This document shows positions 26,171 through 34,624 of a DNA stretch of 64,000 nucleotides, piece by piece. Location of the stretch: positions 1 through 64,000 of the forward strand of contig NZ_JAIOJZ010000046.1 in the NCBI RefSeq assembly GCF_020404845.1, in the 5' to 3' direction. Each line of letters starts with the position of its first letter. Position 1 is the stretch's first letter. The notes beneath the pieces were generated by a model. It worked only from the letters and a program-made list of their open reading frames with translations, was not told the DNA's origin and did not search any database. The translations under genes and the position numbers were made by a program. Origin of the DNA: Streptomyces hyderabadensis (GTDB taxonomy: Bacteria; Actinomycetota; Actinomycetes; Streptomycetales; Streptomycetaceae).

Positions 26171-26539
26171 TCAGGTGCCCTTCTCGCGGTTGAGGTAGTT
26201 GTACACGGTGAAGCGGCTGACGCCGAGGGCGCTCGCGACGGTCTCCACGCCGTGCCGCACGGCGAAGGCGCCGCGCGCCTCCAGGGTCCGTACGACCTCC
26301 TGCTTGGTCCTGCGGTCCAGGTCGGCCAGGGGCCTGCCCTGGCGGCGCTCCATGGCGGCCAGGATGTGGTCCAGGGAGTCGGCGAGCTGGGGCAGGCGCA
26401 CGGCGACCACGTCGGCGCCCTCCCAGGAGAGCACGACGTCCTCCAGCCCGGCCTCGTCCGGCGGCAGCAGCTCGCCGCCCATGGCGTCGACCAGGGGCTT
26501 GACCGCCGCGATGAACGGCTCCTCGGCCGGGCCGGTCAC
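26171..26539 (-). CDS. Small regulator with YheO/DauR-like C-terminal HTH
   Basis: 122 residues. The C-terminal 60 residues (LDRRTKQEVVRTLEARGAFAVRHGVETVASALGVSRFTVYNYLNRE) form a helix-turn-helix like that ending YheO/DauR regulators. The N-terminal half (PFIAAVKPLVDAMGGELLPPDEAGLEDVVLSWEGADVVAVRLP) looks like a small sensor-like domain. Its position between the urate operon and the glyoxylate genes makes it a candidate regulator for one of the two operator types here. It overlaps the upstream small gene by 4 bp, so both form a two-gene operon. Effector unknown. Confidence 0.85.
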   Translation of the reverse strand: MTGPAEEPFIAAVKPLVDAMGGELLPPDEAGLEDVVLSWEGADVVAVRLPQLADSLDHILAAMERRQGRPLADLDRRTKQEVVRTLEARGAFAVRHGVETVASALGVSRFTVYNYLNREKGT

Positions 26540-26802
26540 CGCTCGCCCTGCCCTTCGGCGCCCGCTGCGACCACGTTGACCTGGAGCGAGATCCGGGTGG
26601 CGCCGGCCGCCAGGGAGCGGCGCAGCAGCGCGTCCACGGCGGCGAGCACCTGGTCGGCGCCGCCCTCGGCGGTGTTGCCGAACGGGCCGACGTCCACCGC
26701 GTCCAGTTCGGCGGCCTCGACCACCTCCCGGGCCACCACCGCGTGGGCGGGCGCCTCGTCCAGGTCGAAGGGTTCGGTCGTGAACTCCACTCTCAATCGC
26801 AC
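26536..26802 (-). CDS. Small MTH1187/YkoF-like (thiamine-binding fold) protein
   Basis: 88 residues. The pattern AELDAVDVGPFGNTAEGGADQVLAAVDALLRRSLAAGATRISLQVNV resembles the MTH1187/YkoF-type fold, in which a GPMGT-like strand is followed by a helix and an AGAKRV strand. Proteins of that fold bind thiamine-like ligands or form oligomers. It is the first gene of a two-gene operon with the HTH protein at 26171 (ATGA overlap), so a ligand-sensing role for that regulator is possible. The similarity is from memory of the fold and needs a profile search. Confidence 0.6.
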   Translation of the reverse strand: MRLRVEFTTEPFDLDEAPAHAVVAREVVEAAELDAVDVGPFGNTAEGGADQVLAAVDALLRRSLAAGATRISLQVNVVAAGAEGQGER

Positions 26803-26845
26803 CCGGTCAACCTAACGCGGGGGTGACCGCTTTGCGCCGCCCCTC

Positions 26846-26910
26846 TTGACAAGGGCCGCGCTCCACCGGCAATCTTCCATTACGCAGAAACGAACTTCCG
26901 TAATGCGGAA
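26846..26910 (+). promoter_or_regulatory. hyi promoter with two TTCCR-N5-YRGAA operators 21 bp apart
   Basis: The -35 box is TTGACA (26846-26851), followed by an 18-bp spacer and the -10 box CAATCT (26870-26875). Two 15-bp sites follow at once: TTCCA-TTACG-CAGAA (26875-26889) and TTCCG-TAATG-CGGAA (26896-26910). The 21-bp step puts them on the same DNA face. The gcl promoter has the same arrangement, which suggests an IclR-type repressor such as AllR; the identity is an inference. Confidence 0.72.
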
Positions 26911-26943
26911 CATCGATCGAAACGGAAGGGAGCGCGGCACCCG

Positions 26944-27783
26944 ATGGGATTCGCAGACCAGCGCTTCAACGTCAACCTGTCGATCCTCTTCACGGAACTC
27001 CCGCTCCTGGAGCGCCCCGCGGCCGCCGCGGCGGCCGGCTTCACCGCGGTCGAGCTGTGGTGGCCCTGGATCGACTCGCCCACCCCCGAGCAGTCCGAGC
27101 TGGACGCCCTCAAGGCGGCCATCGAGGACGCGGGCGTCCGGCTCACGGGGCTGAACTTCTACGCCGGACAGCTGCCCGGCCCCGACCGCGGCGCGCTGTC
27201 GGTCCCCGGCGAGGAGTCGGACCGCTTCCGCGCCAACATCGACGTGGCCGCCGACTTCGCGAAGTCGCTGGGCTGCACGGCGCTCAACGCCCTGTACGGC
27301 AACCGCGTGGAGGGGGTGGACCCCGCCGAGCAGGACCGGCTCGCGCTGGAGAACCTGGTCCTCGCGGCCCGCGCGGCCGACCGGATCGGCGCGATCCTGC
27401 TGATCGAGGCGCTCAACGAGCCCGAGTCGCCGAAGTACCCGCTGGTGTCGGCACCGGCCGCGATCGGGGTCGTGGACAAGGTCAACGAGGCCACCGGGCT
27501 CGGCAACGCCAAGTTCCTCATGGACCTCTACCACCTGTCCATGAACGGCGAGGACCTGCCGCAGGTGATCGACGCCTACGCCGCGAAGACCGGTCACGTC
27601 CAGATCGCCGACAACCCGGGCCGCGGCGCCCCCGGCACGGGCTCCCTCCCGCTGGAGGACCTGCTCGACCGCCTCGCGAAGGCCGGATACGACGGCTGGG
27701 TCGGCCTGGAGTACAAGCCCGGCGACGCCCCCAGCGCCCAGGCCTTCTCCTGGCTGCCGGCCGGGGCCCGCGCGGCCCGCTGA
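26944..27783 (+). CDS. hyi: Hydroxypyruvate isomerase
   Basis: 279 residues, a TIM-barrel sugar isomerase-like fold. It interconverts hydroxypyruvate and tartronate semialdehyde in glyoxylate assimilation. Visible marks: FNVNLSILFTELPLLERPAAAAAAGFTAVELWWPW at the N-terminus, LLIEALNEPESP (metal-binding Glu about residue 160), FLMDLYHLSMNGED, and GHVQIADNPGRGAPGTG with the second metal/substrate site, ending WVGLEYKP. The reductase follows after 47 bp. It is the first gene after an operator-bearing promoter. Confidence 0.95.
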   Translation: MGFADQRFNVNLSILFTELPLLERPAAAAAAGFTAVELWWPWIDSPTPEQSELDALKAAIEDAGVRLTGLNFYAGQLPGPDRGALSVPGEESDRFRANIDVAADFAKSLGCTALNALYGNRVEGVDPAEQDRLALENLVLAARAADRIGAILLIEALNEPESPKYPLVSAPAAIGVVDKVNEATGLGNAKFLMDLYHLSMNGEDLPQVIDAYAAKTGHVQIADNPGRGAPGTGSLPLEDLLDRLAKAGYDGWVGLEYKPGDAPSAQAFSWLPAGARAAR

Positions 27784-27830
27784 GCGCCGTCCGCAGAACT
27801 TTCCAGAGAATTGCCAGAGAGGTACCCATC

Positions 27831-28721
27831 ATGAGCACGCTCCCCAAGGTCGCCTGGATCGGTCTCGGCATCATGGGCTCGCCCATGTCCGAGAACCTGA
27901 TCAAGGCGGGTTACCAGGTCACCGGCTTCACGCTGGAGCAGGAGAAGCTGGACCGCCTGTCCGCCGCCGGCGGCACCGCGGCCGGCTCGATCGCCGAGGC
28001 CGTGCGCGACGCCGACGTGATCGTCACCATGGTGCCCGCGTCGCCGCAGGTCGAGGCCATCGCCTACGGCCCCGACGGCATCCTGGAGAACGCGAAGTCC
28101 GGCGCGCTGCTGATCGACATGTCCTCGATCACCCCGCAGACCTCGGTGGACCTCGCGAAGGCGGCGAAGGACAAGGGCGTCCGCGTCCTGGACGCCCCGG
28201 TCTCCGGCGGCGAGGCCGGCGCGATCGAGGCCGTGCTGTCCATCATGGTCGGCGGTGAGCAGGCCGACTTCGACGCGGCCAAGCCGCTGCTGGAGGCGCT
28301 CGGCAAGACCATCGTGCTGTGCGGTCCGCACGGCTCGGGCCAGACCGTGAAGGCCGCCAACCAGCTGATCGTCGCCGTGAACATCCAGGCGTGCGCCGAG
28401 GCCGTGGTCTTCCTGGAGAAGTCCGGCGTGGACCTGAAGGCCGCCCTGGACGTCCTGAACGGCGGCCTGGCCGGCTCCACCGTGCTGACGCGGAAGAAGG
28501 ACAACTTCCTCGCCCGCGACTTCAAGCCGGGCTTCCGCATCGACCTGCACCACAAGGACATGGGCATCGTCACCGACGCCGCCCGCAACGTCGGCGCCGC
28601 CCTGCCGGTGGGCGCCGTGGTGGCCCAGCTGGTCGCGTCGCTGCGCACCCAGGGCGACGGCGGCCTGGACCACTCGGCCCTGCTGCGGGCCGTGGAGCGC
28701 CTCTCCGGCGCCCAGGTCTGA
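27831..28721 (+). CDS. glxR: Tartronate semialdehyde reductase (2-hydroxy-3-oxopropionate reductase)
   Basis: 296 residues, beta-hydroxyacid dehydrogenase family. It reduces tartronate semialdehyde to glycerate. The Rossmann start is WIGLGIMGSPMSENLIKAGY (GxGxxG variant), the substrate motif is DAPVSGGEAGA (about residue 122) and the catalytic Lys is in GSGQTVKAANQLIV (about 170). The C-terminal all-helical domain is complete. The Shine-Dalgarno-like GAGAGG lies about 8 bases before ATG 27831. It follows hyi in one transcript and ends before a strong hairpin. Confidence 0.95.
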   Translation: MSTLPKVAWIGLGIMGSPMSENLIKAGYQVTGFTLEQEKLDRLSAAGGTAAGSIAEAVRDADVIVTMVPASPQVEAIAYGPDGILENAKSGALLIDMSSITPQTSVDLAKAAKDKGVRVLDAPVSGGEAGAIEAVLSIMVGGEQADFDAAKPLLEALGKTIVLCGPHGSGQTVKAANQLIVAVNIQACAEAVVFLEKSGVDLKAALDVLNGGLAGSTVLTRKKDNFLARDFKPGFRIDLHHKDMGIVTDAARNVGAALPVGAVVAQLVASLRTQGDGGLDHSALLRAVERLSGAQV

Positions 28722-28739
28722 CGGACCGCCCCGAGACCT

Positions 28740-28797
28740 CCGGGCGGCGCCGCCGCTGACACCTGTCATGTCGCGCCCGAGCGGCGGCGCCGCCCGG
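28740..28797 (+). terminator. Long-stem terminator after glxR
   Basis: An 18-bp perfect stem (CCGGGCGGCGCCGCCGCT / AGCGGCGGCGCCGCCCGG) with a 22-base loop begins 18 bases after the glxR stop. It separates hyi-glxR from the catalase promoter. Each arm is itself partly palindromic. Confidence 0.75.
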
Positions 28798-28805
28798 AAC
28801 CCACT

Positions 28806-28845
28806 TCAACAAACTGTTGACGTGCCACTGTCCCAATCCTAGGCT
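28806..28845 (+). promoter_or_regulatory. Catalase promoter with TCAACA-N3-TGTTGA operator
   Basis: TCAACA-AAC-TGTTGA (28806-28820) overlaps the -35 box TTGACG (28817-28822). A 17-bp spacer leads to TAGGCT (28840-28845). The block TCAACAAACTGTTGACG differs from the uraD promoter block by one base. A second dyad, GGAAA-ACAG-TTTCC (28855-28868), lies just downstream of the -10 box. Confidence 0.75.
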
Positions 28846-28919
28846 CCACGAAGCGGAAAACAGTTTCCATCCAACTGCTTCCGCTGAACCCTCGTCTGCA
28901 AGGCCACGGAAGGTCCACG

Positions 28920-30383
28920 ATGTCGCAGCGCGTGCTCACCACCGAGTCCGGCGCCCCGGTCGCCGACAACCAGAACTCCGCTTCCGCCGGCATCGGCGGC
29001 CCGCTCCTGATCCAGGACCAGCACCTGATCGAGAAGCTCGCCCGCTTCAACCGGGAGCGCATCCCGGAGCGCGTGGTGCACGCCCGCGGCTCCGGCGCCT
29101 ACGGCCACTTCGAGGTGACCGACGACGTCACCGGCTTCACGCACGCCGACTTCCTGAGCACGGTCGGCAAGCGCACCGAGGTCTTCCTGCGCTTCTCCAC
29201 CGTGGCCGACTCCCTCGGCGGCGCGGACGCGGTCCGCGACCCGCGCGGCTTCGCGGTGAAGTTCTACACCGAGGAGGGCAACTACGACCTCGTCGGCAAC
29301 AACACCCCGGTGTTCTTCATCAAGGACCCGATCAAGTTCCCCGACTTCATCCACTCGCAGAAGCGCGACCCGTTCACCGGCCGTCAGGAGCCGGACAACG
29401 TCTTCGACTTCTGGGCGCACTCCCCCGAGGCCACGCACCAGGTGACCTGGCTGATGGGCGACCGCGGCATCCCGGCGTCGTACCGCCACATGGACGGCTT
29501 CGGCTCGCACACCTACCAGTGGACGAACGCCAAGGGCGAGTCCTTCTTCGTCAAGTACCACTTCAAGACCGACCAGGGCATCCGCTGCCTGACCGCCGAC
29601 GAGGCGGCCAAGCTCGCGGGCGAGGACCCGACCTCGCACCAGACGGACCTGGTGCAGGCGATCGAGCGGGGCGTGTACCCGTCCTGGACCCTGCACGTGC
29701 AGCTGATGCCGGTGGCCGAGGCGGCGAACTACCGCTTCAACCCGTTCGACGTGACCAAGGTGTGGCCGCACGCCGACTACCCGCTCAAGCGGGTGGGCCG
29801 GCTGGTCCTGGACCGCAACCCGGACAACGTCTTCGCCGAGGTGGAGCAGGCCGCGTTCTCCCCGAACAACTTCGTTCCGGGCATCGGCCCCTCGCCCGAC
29901 AAGATGCTCCAGGGCCGGCTGTTCGCCTACGCGGACGCCCACCGCTACCGCCTGGGCGTCAACCACACCCAGCTCGCGGTGAACGCCCCGAAGGCCGTGC
30001 CCGGCGGCGCCGCCAACTACGGCCGCGACGGCCTGATGGCGTCCAACGCGCAGGGCCGGCACGCCAAGAACTACGAGCCGAACTCCTACGACGGCCCGGC
30101 CGAGACCGGCCGCCCGCTGGCGGCGCCGCTCCCGGTGTCCGGCCACACCGGCACCCACGAGGCGCCGCTGCACACCAAGGACGACCACTTCGTGCAGGCG
30201 GGCGCGCTGTACCGGCTGATGAGCGAGGACGAGAAGCAGCGGCTGGTCGCGAACCTCGCCGGCGGTCTGTCCCAGGTCTCCCGCAACGACGTGGTGGAGA
30301 AGAACCTCGCGCACTTCCACGCGGCCGACCCCGAGTACGGCAAGCGCGTCGAGGAGGCGGTCCGCGCCCTGCGCGAGGACTGA
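28920..30383 (+). CDS. Catalase (monofunctional haem, clade-3 size)
   Basis: 487 residues, small-subunit haem catalase that converts H2O2 to water and O2. Active-site marks: RIPERVVHARGSGAYG with the distal His (about residue 57), YDLVGNNTPVFFIKDP with the distal Asn (about 130), and RLFAYADAHRYRLG with the haem-ligand Tyr (about 340). The lack of a C-terminal flavodoxin-like domain places it among small-subunit catalases. Its promoter shares an operator with the urate oxidase operon, consistent with removing the peroxide from urate oxidation. Confidence 0.97.
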   Translation: MSQRVLTTESGAPVADNQNSASAGIGGPLLIQDQHLIEKLARFNRERIPERVVHARGSGAYGHFEVTDDVTGFTHADFLSTVGKRTEVFLRFSTVADSLGGADAVRDPRGFAVKFYTEEGNYDLVGNNTPVFFIKDPIKFPDFIHSQKRDPFTGRQEPDNVFDFWAHSPEATHQVTWLMGDRGIPASYRHMDGFGSHTYQWTNAKGESFFVKYHFKTDQGIRCLTADEAAKLAGEDPTSHQTDLVQAIERGVYPSWTLHVQLMPVAEAANYRFNPFDVTKVWPHADYPLKRVGRLVLDRNPDNVFAEVEQAAFSPNNFVPGIGPSPDKMLQGRLFAYADAHRYRLGVNHTQLAVNAPKAVPGGAANYGRDGLMASNAQGRHAKNYEPNSYDGPAETGRPLAAPLPVSGHTGTHEAPLHTKDDHFVQAGALYRLMSEDEKQRLVANLAGGLSQVSRNDVVEKNLAHFHAADPEYGKRVEEAVRALRED

Positions 30384-30833
30384 CCCGACGGCTCGCGCAC
30401 GGAACCCGGCGGGGAGGCCGGGGCCGTGTGCGCGGCCCGCGCAGGCACCGAGGCGGCCCGGATGAGGGGTGACCGCCGGGTGCCGGCGCGGGCAGGGCGA
30501 GGACCGCGGCGGCCTGCGAGCCAGTGCGGTGGTGAAGGGCACGGACGCTCCTCCTACGACCTGAGGGGAGGAGCCGTTCCGGCCCGTCGCAACCGCCGCG
30601 GTCCCAGCCACCCGCCTCTCGCTGCCGAGAGGCCCCACGACCCCGTCCGGCGGCGCGAACGACCTGTCGCGCCCAGCCTCGCGCCGCCGGACGGACACCA
30701 ACGGCACCACGGGGAGCACTCCCCGCCAAGAACCTTCACCGGCTGAGCAGCGCCGGATGCGGACGGTCCCGCATCCGGCGCTGCTCGGCGTTCACCGGGT
30801 GCGGATTCCCCTCCCGCGCAGCAGCCTGGAAGC
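30384..30833. other. 450-bp gap with three hairpins, no convincing gene
   Basis: I see no open frame with a ribosome site and normal codon use. The gap contains three inverted repeats: 30547-30574 (GCTCCTCC / GGAGGAGC), 30643-30694 (16-bp perfect stem, 20-base loop) and 30745-30786 (18-bp perfect stem GAGCAGCGCCGGATGCGG with a 6-base loop). The last is probably the main terminator for catalase. Confidence 0.6.
30745..30786. terminator. 18-bp-stem hairpin, likely catalase-side terminator
   Basis: GAGCAGCGCCGGATGCGG pairs perfectly with CCGCATCCGGCGCTGCTC around ACGGTC. It is the strongest hairpin of the gap and lies 47 bp before the next start. Confidence 0.7.
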
Positions 30834-31076
30834 ATGGCTACGGCACACCCACCCGAGCGTCCGCACATCGTCGTCCACTCCCCCGCCCTGGACGGCTCCC
30901 GCCGGGTCACCTCCGGCGCGGAGACGCTGGGCGTCGCCTCGCACATCGACGACGTCGCCGAACTGCTGCGGCTGGCCGACCTCTACGTGACCGACGTGGA
31001 GGACAGCGACCTGGTCGAGTGGCAGGGCGGCGGCCCGGAGGACTGGCCCGGGCTGCACGAGCACCACGGTGGCTGA
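30834..31076 (+). CDS. Small hypothetical protein
   Basis: 80 residues, start ATG 30834 with a weak GGAAG ribosome site. The sequence (ERPHIVVHSPALDGSRRVTSGAETLGVASHIDDVAELLRLADLY) is acidic, with a regular pattern of hydrophobic residues and no Cys, signal peptide or TM. The C-terminal HEHHGG is His-rich. It looks like a small soluble Streptomyces protein but I do not recognise a family. It is 69 bp before the next gene on the same strand. Confidence 0.6.
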   Translation: MATAHPPERPHIVVHSPALDGSRRVTSGAETLGVASHIDDVAELLRLADLYVTDVEDSDLVEWQGGGPEDWPGLHEHHGG

Positions 31077-31145
31077 GAACGGGCGTAGGAGCCCCCGGCA
31101 GCGGGCACAACCCCGGCACAACACGGGGCGCACGGGGGTGGGGTC

Positions 31146-31799
31146 GTGGACGGTGTCACGGAGATCGGGTGGGAGCCGCACCAGATCGCGCTGCTGGGCG
31201 GCGGGCCGCCGGCCGCGGTCACGGTGGCGCTGGTCGCCCTGCACCTGCTGGGCGCCGTGGAGAACGGGCCGCGCCGGACGCTGATCGCCGCGGGGCCGGA
31301 GCCGGACGGGCTGGGACCGTTCGAGGGGACGCTGCTGGACTGTCTGCACGAGCCGCTCACCGCCCGTGAGCTGGTCCGGCACCCGGACGTACGCCTCGCC
31401 GTGGCGCTGACGCGGATCCCGCTCGCGGAGGACGGGCTGCTGGGGCACCCCTGGCTCCGGCCGACCCGCGGCGCCCGCCGGCGTCTGGAGCTGTGGCGGG
31501 AACGGCACCCGCTGCCGTCGGTCAGCCACGGGCTGACGGACGACGACACGCTGCTCGCGGTCGCCCTGCACGGCGATGCCGCCCTGCGCCTGCTCCTGCC
31601 GCGCTTCGCCCTGCGGACCGGGCTGACGGCCCCGGGCGCCCCGGCCGCAGGGGTGCGCTTCTCCCTGGGCCGGGGCAGGTTCCTGCGGTGGCGTGACGAG
31701 TACGAGGACTCGGTCCCGGGCGACCGGGACGGCACGGGCCCCGGGGACCACGCGGGCGGTGGCGGCTCGGGGGGCGGGGGCGGTGGCGGCTCGGACTGA
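31146..31799 (+). CDS. TIGR04222-like protein with Gly-rich tail
   Basis: 217 residues, start GTG 31146. The N-terminal part (EPHQIALLGGGPPAAVTVALVALHLLGAVENG) resembles the start of TIGR04222 proteins, in which a helical LAGGPxRAV-type repeat is followed by a variable region and a glycine-rich C-terminus. Here the last 20 residues are nearly all Gly with Ser (GGGGSGGGGGGGSD). TIGR04222 proteins normally carry TM helices; none are obvious here, so this is a soluble variant or a looser relative. A 15-bp tandem repeat starts 9 bases after the stop. Confidence 0.7.
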   Translation: MDGVTEIGWEPHQIALLGGGPPAAVTVALVALHLLGAVENGPRRTLIAAGPEPDGLGPFEGTLLDCLHEPLTARELVRHPDVRLAVALTRIPLAEDGLLGHPWLRPTRGARRRLELWRERHPLPSVSHGLTDDDTLLAVALHGDAALRLLLPRFALRTGLTAPGAPAAGVRFSLGRGRFLRWRDEYEDSVPGDRDGTGPGDHAGGGGSGGGGGGGSD

Positions 31800-31807
31800 G
31801 CGCGTAC

Positions 31808-31903
31808 ACATGGGGTCCGCGCACATGGGGCCCCGGCACATGGGGCCGACGCACATGAGGCCCACGCACGCGCCCACGCACATGGGGTCCGCACACACAT
31901 GAG
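31808..31903. repeat. 15-bp tandem repeat (ACATGGGGYCCGCGC)
   Basis: Five 15-bp copies (31808, 31823, 31838, 31853, 31880) and one 12-bp partial copy (31868), all starting ACATG or ACGCG, then a last ACACATGAG. Copies differ at one to five positions. It lies between the 31799 stop and a terminator and is not part of a credible gene. Confidence 0.8.
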
Positions 31904-31942
31904 AGCGGCCCGTCCCCCCGAGGAGAGGAACGGGCCGTTCTC
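31901..31942. terminator. Bidirectional terminator before gcl 3' end
   Basis: GAGAGCGGCCCGT pairs with ACGGGCCGTTCTC (13 positions, one G-T). It lies between two convergent genes (ends 31799 and 31963). Confidence 0.7.
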
Positions 31943-31962
31943 GGCACTCGGCGCCGGGTCCG

Positions 31963-33747
<1,785 letters not shown>

Positions 33748-33818
33748 CGAGTACTCCTGATCCGGCTGTCGGATTCGCACTCCCGTCGCGCCCCGCGGTG
33801 AGCTTCTTCCGTAGCAAC

Positions 33819-33885
33819 TTCCGTATAGCGAAATTTGTTTTCTACGATCTGGAAGTAATGTAAGTGGGCGGCCGGAGGCCGTCAA
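33819..33885 (-). promoter_or_regulatory. gcl promoter with two TTYCR-N5-YRGAA operators 21 bp apart
   Basis: On the minus strand: -35 TTGACG (33885 to 33880), 17-bp spacer, -10 TACATT (33862 to 33857). The sites TTCCA-GATCG-TAGAA (33854 to 33840) and TTTCG-CTATA-CGGAA (33833 to 33819) follow. Order, spacing and the A-type then G-type sequence match the hyi promoter. A further TTCCG half site is at 33807. Confidence 0.72.
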
Positions 33886-33903
33886 GAGAGGACCATGGGG
33901 GTC

Positions 33904-34581
33904 ATGTCCGAGACCATCTCGGTGTGCTGCACCGCCTGCGGGCGCCGGCACCGCTACACGGCACCGTCGTACCCCTGTGCCTGCGGGGCGCCCGTCGCCC
34001 CGGAGCTGGATCCGCGCGGGGCCGCGACCGCGGTCACCCACCGGGCGTGGGACGAGGAGTGGATCGGGGTGCGCTGTGCGGCCTGCGGGGCCGAGAGCCG
34101 GTGGCCGCGGCCGGAGCTGGGCTGCCCCTGCGGGACCGTGCTGTGCGTGCCGGTGGACACCGCCGCGGCCGGCCGGTCCGGGCGGGCCCCGGGATCACGG
34201 GTCCCGGCGCACCGGGCGGTGCCGATCCGCACCGCCCGCGACGCGGTCACCGCCGCCGTGCTGTATCTGCGCGGCCTGGGCCACCGGGACGTGCGCCGCG
34301 CCGACCAGCGGCCCCTGGCCGGCATCGGGCTGGCCGCGCCCGGCATCGTCGTCCAGGTGGATCCGACGGCGGGCCCGGCCTCGGTGCGGGACGTGGAGTG
34401 CCTGTGGCTGACGGCCATGGCGGAGTCGGCGCGGGGCGTGTACTTCTCGCTCGCCGGATACGCCGGGGACGCCCGCGCCCGTGCGGACCTGCTGGACCTC
34501 GCGCTGTTCGTGCTCGACCCGTCGGGCGTGCCGCGCCCGGTGAACGCGCCGGCCGTGGCGCTGGACGCCACGGCCGGCTGA
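33904..34581 (+). CDS. Zinc-ribbon protein of unknown function
   Basis: About 225 residues. The N-terminal 85 residues hold two zinc-ribbon-like pairs: CCTACGRRH with CACG, and CAACGAESRW with CPCG. The C-terminal part (RTARDAVTAAVLYLRGLGHRDVRRADQRPLAGIGLAAPGIVVQVDP ... VECLWLTAMAESARGVYFSLAGYAGDARARADLLDLALFVLD) has an alpha/beta pattern like restriction-endonuclease-like domains, but catalytic residues are not clear. I chose ATG 33904; ATG 33895 is equally in frame. It is divergent from gcl. Confidence 0.75.
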   Translation: MSETISVCCTACGRRHRYTAPSYPCACGAPVAPELDPRGAATAVTHRAWDEEWIGVRCAACGAESRWPRPELGCPCGTVLCVPVDTAAAGRSGRAPGSRVPAHRAVPIRTARDAVTAAVLYLRGLGHRDVRRADQRPLAGIGLAAPGIVVQVDPTAGPASVRDVECLWLTAMAESARGVYFSLAGYAGDARARADLLDLALFVLDPSGVPRPVNAPAVALDATAG

Positions 34582-34624
34582 GAGGTGCGCGGTGACTACC
34601 GCGCCACGGAGAGATGTGCGGTGA

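Noticed and set aside
28806..28868. FurA/CatR-type box at the catalase promoter
   Set aside because: The visible dyads match the uraD promoter instead and no adjacent Fur-type gene is present.
30426..30746. Possible small gene after catalase
   Set aside because: Arg/Pro-rich translation, no ribosome site, and the region is full of hairpins.
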